Shown: positions 60,084 to 64,000 of the stretch, piece by piece
How positions within the stretch are numbered: position 1 is the stretch's first letter
Layout: every line of letters starts with the position of its first letter
Assembly: GCF_013402875.1 (NCBI RefSeq)
Contig: NZ_CP058579.1
Span: forward strand, 3,596,001 to 3,660,000
Length of the DNA: 64,000 nucleotides
Reading direction: 5' to 3'
DNA from: Halorarum salinum
GTDB lineage: Archaea; Halobacteriota; Halobacteria; Halobacteriales; Haloferacaceae
Position numbers and translations under genes: made by a program
Notes under the pieces: model-generated
Databases searched by the model: none
What the model saw: the letters and a program-made list of their open reading frames with translations, nothing else
What the model was told of the DNA's origin: nothing

Positions 60084-62662
60084 CGGTCCCCCAGGAGCAG
60101 GTCGCGGTGGCTCAGGCGGCGCTCGTTCGGCTCCGGGCCCAGGTCGTGGACGGGGAACCGCTCCTCGCCGGCCCGCCGGCGGTTCAGTTCAGCCAGCCGC
60201 TCGTCGACGAACGACTCGAAGGCGTCGAGGTCGTCGGCGAAGTAGTTCCGGGCACGGAGCCGGTACAGGTGCCGGAGCGCCTGCTCACAGCCCTTCTCCA
60301 CGTACTTGTAGTCGCCGACGGCCCGCTTCGTCGCCTCGGTCAGCTCCCGCCGGAGCCGCGAGTCCACGAACGCCGCCTTCCCGCGGACGGCGGGGACGCC
60401 GGCCGCGTCGAGGACCTCGCGGTAGGTCCCGTACTCGACCTTCGAGAACGTCTTCGTGCAGGCGTTCGGGGCGTCCTCCCGCAGTTCCTCGAAGACGGAC
60501 TCGCGCGCGGCGTGGTCGGCGAAGGGTCGCGGGTGGTACGTCACCGTCGTGAGACACTCCGAGCGGTCGGGGTCGCCCCGAACCGCGTCGTCGAGCGTCT
60601 CGAGGAAGTGGAGGAAGGTGAACTCGAGCCGTTCCCCCGGGCGTCGGCTCCGCAGGTAGGTGAGATACAGCAGCGCCTGGAAGTTCGGCCGCCCGTCCGG
60701 CGGGTCGAGCGACGATCCGCTCACCACCCGGCGGGCGGACTTCCGCGAACCGCTCTTGTAGTCGAGCAGGCGCCCGGGCCCGTGGACGAGGTCGACGAAC
60801 CCCTTCAGGCCGAGGTCGGGGTCCTCGAACCACCGCTCCGTGTGGGCGCCCTCGACCGGGAGGTCGAAGTGGTCGGCGACGTCGTTTCCGGGCGACCAGC
60901 TTCCCGGCCCCACGAGGTCGTCGCCCTCCGGCGGGTGCTCCGCGAGGTACCCCCGGATGGTCTCCAGGCCGAGCCTGTATCGCGTCCGACGGACGTCGCG
61001 GTGGGCCTCGGCGAGGAACGGCCCGACCTCGGCGAGCATCAGGTCGACCGTCTCCTCGAGGAAAGCGTCGTCGACGGCGTCGGGGTGGTGGACGGCACAC
61101 TCCGCGAAGTCGTGGAACAGGGTCCCCTCCCTGAAGTAGTCCCGCTCGGGCGAGTCGAGCAGGCGGTCGAAGAAGTAGTCCCGCGGGCAGTTGACGTAGG
61201 CGTTCAGGCTCGACTGGCTGACCGTCTCGACGGGATCCGCCGGGGCGTCGAGTTCCTCGGTCTCGAAGCCGTCCGACCGCGTCCGGCGCGGGGGCGAGCG
61301 TCGAACCGACTCGAGGTCGCCGAAGCGCTCGAACTCGCCGTCGAGCAGTTCCTCGAAGTAGAGACAGGGGGAGACGGGCGAGCCCCCCTCCGTGTCCCGC
61401 ACGAGGTAGTGCTGGTCGACGCCGCTCTGTAGCAGGAGCTGGAACGCCCGCAGGTTCCGCTCGTACTCCCGCTCCTCGTCGACCCAGGGGCGCCGCGGCG
61501 ACGAGCGGGTCCAGCCGTCGTCGAGGCCGAGGAAGAGGACGACCGGGCGGTCGACGTGGGCGGCCGACTTCGCGTCCGCGAGGAGCACGCCCTCGTTCTC
61601 GCGCTCGACGGGCACCTCGTAGGACTCGAGGTAGAACCGGAGGCGGTCGACGCCCGCCTCCGTGACGGGGTCGTCCGCGATCCCCAGTTCCGCCAGTTCG
61701 GCCCGGAGCCTCCCGAGGGTCGTCCCAGCCAGGTCCTCGTAGGCGCCCAGCGCCGACGCGAACGTGTGGTCCCTCGGGGTGTCGCGCAGGTCGAACAGCG
61801 GGTCGAGCGCCGGATCGTCGAGGTCGTCGAGCCGCTTCCGGTCGTGTGCGACGGGGACGTCGATGCCCAGTCGGGCGAGCAGCGGCCGGACCGTCGCGAC
61901 GCGCGTGTCGCGGCCGGCGTGGGTCCACCGGAGGAGCCGGACCACGCAGCGGCGGTCGGGGTCGTCGAAGAACCCCGGCCCGCCGTAGTACGGGATCCCC
62001 TCGGCGTCGAACGCGGACTCGACGAGCCTCGAGTACTCGCTCCCCTCCTCCAGCACCACGGCGACGTCGGCGGCGTTCTCGACCGTGACGGCCTCCAGCA
62101 GCGTGTCGACGATCGCGGCCGCGGAGTCGAGGATCCGGAACCGCGGGCGGTCGAACGCCTCGTCGGTGAACGGGTCGACCGCGTGATGCTCGGAGGGCAG
62201 GACGGAGCGTTCGAGCGACGTGAGCTGACCCGACCCGACGACGGCCACCGACTCGCCGCCGTCGACGACGAACTCCGAGAGCCGGCCGGAGGTGGTCTCC
62301 AGCCCGGAGAGGTGGTCGACGGCGCGCCGATGCCGCTCGTCGTCGAACCGGGGGTACTCCAGCACCGCGTCGGGCCGCCCCTGGTGCTCCCAGCACTGGA
62401 GGACGTTCCCGACCGCGTGGGCGGCGTCCTTCCAGTCGAGGTCAGTCTCCGAGACGAGTTCGAGGAAGGCGAGGCGGTCCTCGGCCTCCTCGCGCCGGCC
62501 GGCGGCGAGCCGTCGGGGGGTGACCGCGAAGGGGCCGAACTGCGGCCGGTCGAGCCGCCGGTTCAGGGCGCTCGCGAGCGGGGCGTCCGGGACGACGACG
62601 AGGTCGTGGCCCGCACACTCGTCGTAGAGGTCGTCGACGGGTTTCGCACGGGCGATCGGCAC
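60080..62662 (-). CDS. AddB-like protein with PD-(D/E)xK nuclease
   Basis: 860 residues, GTG start. The N-terminal half has no intact Walker A, as in AddB, where the helicase part is inactive and serves recognition; helicase-like remnants include HVDRPVVLFLGLDDGWTRSS near 360. The nuclease part at about 480-720 shows ETVSQSSLNAYVNCPRDYFF, REGTLFHDFAE, GLKGFVDLVHGPGRLLDYKS and PNFQALLYLTYLR (Asp, Asp-x-Lys and Gln motifs). Bacterial AddB has a four-Cys iron-sulfur knot; here only single Cys in NCPRD and KGCEQ are clear, so a cluster is doubtful. It should act with the overlapping AddA-like gene. Confidence 0.78.
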   Translation of the reverse strand: MPIARAKPVDDLYDECAGHDLVVVPDAPLASALNRRLDRPQFGPFAVTPRRLAAGRREEAEDRLAFLELVSETDLDWKDAAHAVGNVLQCWEHQGRPDAVLEYPRFDDERHRRAVDHLSGLETTSGRLSEFVVDGGESVAVVGSGQLTSLERSVLPSEHHAVDPFTDEAFDRPRFRILDSAAAIVDTLLEAVTVENAADVAVVLEEGSEYSRLVESAFDAEGIPYYGGPGFFDDPDRRCVVRLLRWTHAGRDTRVATVRPLLARLGIDVPVAHDRKRLDDLDDPALDPLFDLRDTPRDHTFASALGAYEDLAGTTLGRLRAELAELGIADDPVTEAGVDRLRFYLESYEVPVERENEGVLLADAKSAAHVDRPVVLFLGLDDGWTRSSPRRPWVDEEREYERNLRAFQLLLQSGVDQHYLVRDTEGGSPVSPCLYFEELLDGEFERFGDLESVRRSPPRRTRSDGFETEELDAPADPVETVSQSSLNAYVNCPRDYFFDRLLDSPERDYFREGTLFHDFAECAVHHPDAVDDAFLEETVDLMLAEVGPFLAEAHRDVRRTRYRLGLETIRGYLAEHPPEGDDLVGPGSWSPGNDVADHFDLPVEGAHTERWFEDPDLGLKGFVDLVHGPGRLLDYKSGSRKSARRVVSGSSLDPPDGRPNFQALLYLTYLRSRRPGERLEFTFLHFLETLDDAVRGDPDRSECLTTVTYHPRPFADHAARESVFEELREDAPNACTKTFSKVEYGTYREVLDAAGVPAVRGKAAFVDSRLRRELTEATKRAVGDYKYVEKGCEQALRHLYRLRARNYFADDLDAFESFVDERLAELNRRRAGEERFPVHDLGPEPNERRLSHRDLLLGDR

Positions 62663-62773
62663 GTAGTCGTGGTTTCATCCATCCGTGATAAATCTGGTCG
62701 ACAGGTGGTCGGCGTCCGGTCGACGGGTTCGGCGGGGGCCGGGCGGGGTCGGCCGTCGTCGGAAGTCGTCGAA

Positions 62774-62820
62774 GGAATCGAAGGCGGTCGATGGGATGGA
62801 GAGGAATCGAAGGCGGTCGA
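62774..62820. repeat. Two 18-bp direct repeats
   Basis: GGAATCGAAGGCGGTCGA occurs at 62774-62791 and 62803-62820, starts 29 bp apart, in the gap between the AddB-like gene and the YedK-like gene. It may be a binding site pair or a small tandem duplication. Confidence 0.5.
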
Positions 62821-62856
62821 CGGAGACGGGGGCGTTCGGCGGGGGCGAGACGGCCG

Positions 62857-63555
62857 CTATCCCGCGAAGTCGCCGAGCCCGGACTGGTCGCCGACGTCGA
62901 CCTCCTCCAGCAGGTCCGCCGAATCGTTCCCCGGATCGTCGACGCGCTTCGACACGGGGTAGGCGTGTAACTCGTCGCTCGGGTACGGCTTCAACACCGA
63001 CCGGAGTTCGTCGGGTGACTCCTCGGAGAGCCACCGCTCCTCGTTCCCCTCCTCGAGGATGACGGGCATCCGGTCGTGGATGGGTTCGACCACCTCGTTC
63101 GCGTCGGTCGTGAGGACGGTGCAGGTGACGCGCGGGTCGCCCTCCGCGGGCGTCCACGTCTCCCAGAGGCCGGCGTAGGCGAACGGTGATCGGTCGGGAC
63201 GCTCGATGCGGTAGGGTTGCTTCGACCCGCGGGTTCCCTGCCACTCGTAGAACCTGTCGGCGGGGACGAGACACCGGCGGGACTCGAACGCGTCACGGAA
63301 CATGGGCTTCTCGGCGACCGTCTCCGAGCGCGCGTTGATGGGCCGGGGGACGTCCTCGGGGTCGTCCGCCCACTGGGGGAGCAAGCCCCACTCCAGAAGG
63401 TCGAACTCGTGGGGGACGTCGTTCCGGACGACGAGGAGGTCGTCCCGGGGGGCGACGTTGTACCGCGGCCGGATGGTGACGCCCTCGGCCGGTCGGGCGT
63501 CGAACCGTTCCTCCAGGACGGCGAGGTCGACGGCGAGCGAGGTGCGGCCGCACAT
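62857..63555 (-). CDS. SRAP-domain protein (YedK/HMCES), abasic-site DNA-protein crosslinker
   Basis: 232 residues. It begins MCGR, so Cys2 becomes N-terminal after Met removal and forms a thiazolidine link with abasic sites in ssDNA, protecting them. Other conserved elements: RYNVAPRDDL near 30 (Asn), PINARSETVAEKPMFRDAF near 72, CLVPADRFYEWQGT near 94 (Glu) and EPIHDRMPVILEE near 155 (His). Length and motifs are complete. It is divergent from the amphi-Trp gene and just upstream of the AddAB-like pair on the same strand, which suggests a repair neighbourhood. The first ATG frame start is farther upstream, but MCGR is required for function. Confidence 0.93.
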   Translation of the reverse strand: MCGRTSLAVDLAVLEERFDARPAEGVTIRPRYNVAPRDDLLVVRNDVPHEFDLLEWGLLPQWADDPEDVPRPINARSETVAEKPMFRDAFESRRCLVPADRFYEWQGTRGSKQPYRIERPDRSPFAYAGLWETWTPAEGDPRVTCTVLTTDANEVVEPIHDRMPVILEEGNEERWLSEESPDELRSVLKPYPSDELHAYPVSKRVDDPGNDSADLLEEVDVGDQSGLGDFAG

Positions 63556-63645
63556 GTCGTGTGATTCGGCCGCCGACGGCGTAAACGTGTGCGTCGCACG
63601 GAACGGGTGACGCATTTATCGGTCATGGGAGTGATGAACAGGTGT

Positions 63646-63933
63646 ATGCCCGAAGAAGTACTGTTCAAATCCGAGAGCGGCCAGAGTCGAGAAGAGATCG
63701 CGTCGTACCTCCGGACGGTCGCGGATCGGCTCGACGGCGGGGACGCGGTCACGCTGACGGCGGGTGGCGACTCCGTGACGCTGGACCCGCCCTCCAGCCC
63801 GACCTTCGAAGTCAAGGCCGAACGCGAGGGGCCGACGGACGGTCCCGGCGAACTGAGCATCGAATTCGAACTCGAATGGGACGAGAACGGCGACGACGGG
63901 GATGGAACGAGCGGACGGTTAGAGATCGAGTGA
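63646..63933 (+). CDS. amphi-Trp-domain small protein
   Basis: 95 residues, start MPEEVLFKSESGQSREEIAS. The core LRTVADRLDGGDAVTLTAGG (about 26-45) and VTLDPPSSPTFEVKAERE fit the amphi-Trp/type I domain seen in many short haloarchaeal proteins; the C-terminal third is very acidic (ELEWDENGDDGDG). Role unknown. Two earlier in-frame starts (63589 onward) would add 19 residues without family match. GCATTTATCGG at 63611-63621 is a good TATA candidate, about 30 nt before the start. Confidence 0.75.
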   Translation: MPEEVLFKSESGQSREEIASYLRTVADRLDGGDAVTLTAGGDSVTLDPPSSPTFEVKAEREGPTDGPGELSIEFELEWDENGDDGDGTSGRLEIE

Positions 63934-64000
63934 GAGTGGCGCAGACGGGGGTCACGTTTGGTCCTCCCTCGGGGACGACCGCTCCGTCCCGAGGAGATGC

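Noticed and set aside
1-64000. CRISPR array, rRNA, riboswitch or provirus
   Set aside because: No regularly spaced repeats, rRNA-like segments, known riboswitch cores or viral gene sets were seen on either strand.

Overview
The window is a chromosomal stretch of a haloarchaeon. Base composition is very GC-rich with strong G/C at third codon positions. The predicted proteins are rich in Asp and Glu, and secreted proteins carry Tat signals with a lipobox. Archaeal hallmarks are present: a doublet histone, RPA, sn-glycerol-1-phosphate dehydrogenase, an archaeal CCA-adding enzyme, HalOD1 and amphi-Trp small proteins, and TATA-like boxes about 26 nt before start codons (leaderless transcripts). 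The run azf, rpa2, histone, histone deacetylase matches, from memory, a neighbourhood in Haloferax volcanii, so a member of Haloferacales or a near relative is likely. I see no CRISPR array, rRNA, IS element, integrase or provirus.

Layout. 1-9 kb: 2-oxoacid:ferredoxin oxidoreductase (korAB), a flavin reductase-like protein, an alkaline-phosphatase-fold enzyme, a decayed gene fragment, a PhoU/TrkA-C protein and an aldehyde dehydrogenase. 9-15 kb: a hydroxyacid dehydrogenase, small membrane proteins, a thioesterase, a DUF502 protein, proline dehydrogenase, NAD-dependent glucose-6-phosphate dehydrogenase (azf), a DUF309 protein and tRNA-Arg. 15-21 kb: chromatin and nucleic-acid block (RPA, doublet histone, histone deacetylase, CCA-adding enzyme, two tRNAs). 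21-30 kb: a phosphoesterase, an orphan E1-alpha dehydrogenase, a threonine-synthase homologue that lacks its PLP lysine, a DtxR/MntR regulator coupled to a TMEM165/Gdt1-type transporter, a LysE exporter, and egsA for archaeal lipid backbone synthesis. 30-40 kb: an M28 peptidase, an NAD-kinase homologue without the GGDG motif, an SDR protein, an HD hydrolase, AlaX, a FlaD/E-domain protein beside a salactin/volactin-like actin homologue, and a CBS-HPF fusion.

40-51 kb: cell-surface and sugar region (PAP2 phosphatase, orphan peptide-type binding lipoprotein, arylsulfotransferase-like propeller with a GT-C glycosyltransferase, two GH13 enzymes, a secreted M14/AstE-type peptidase with PKD domain). 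52-57 kb: a MoxR ATPase convergent with a tightly overlapped DUF4129-DUF7269-DUF58-DUF7519 operon. 57-63.6 kb: an AddA-like helicase-nuclease and an AddB-like partner overlapping by 4 nt, preceded by a YedK/HMCES-type abasic-site protein, together a candidate archaeal double-strand-break/abasic-site repair locus. The last gene is an amphi-Trp small protein.

The most interesting points are the lysine-less threonine synthase homologue, the AddAB-like operon, the FlaD/E-actin pair, the GGDG-less NAD-kinase homologue, and the probable manganese regulator-transporter unit with an operator over its start region. Functions are read from motifs by eye; no database search was possible.
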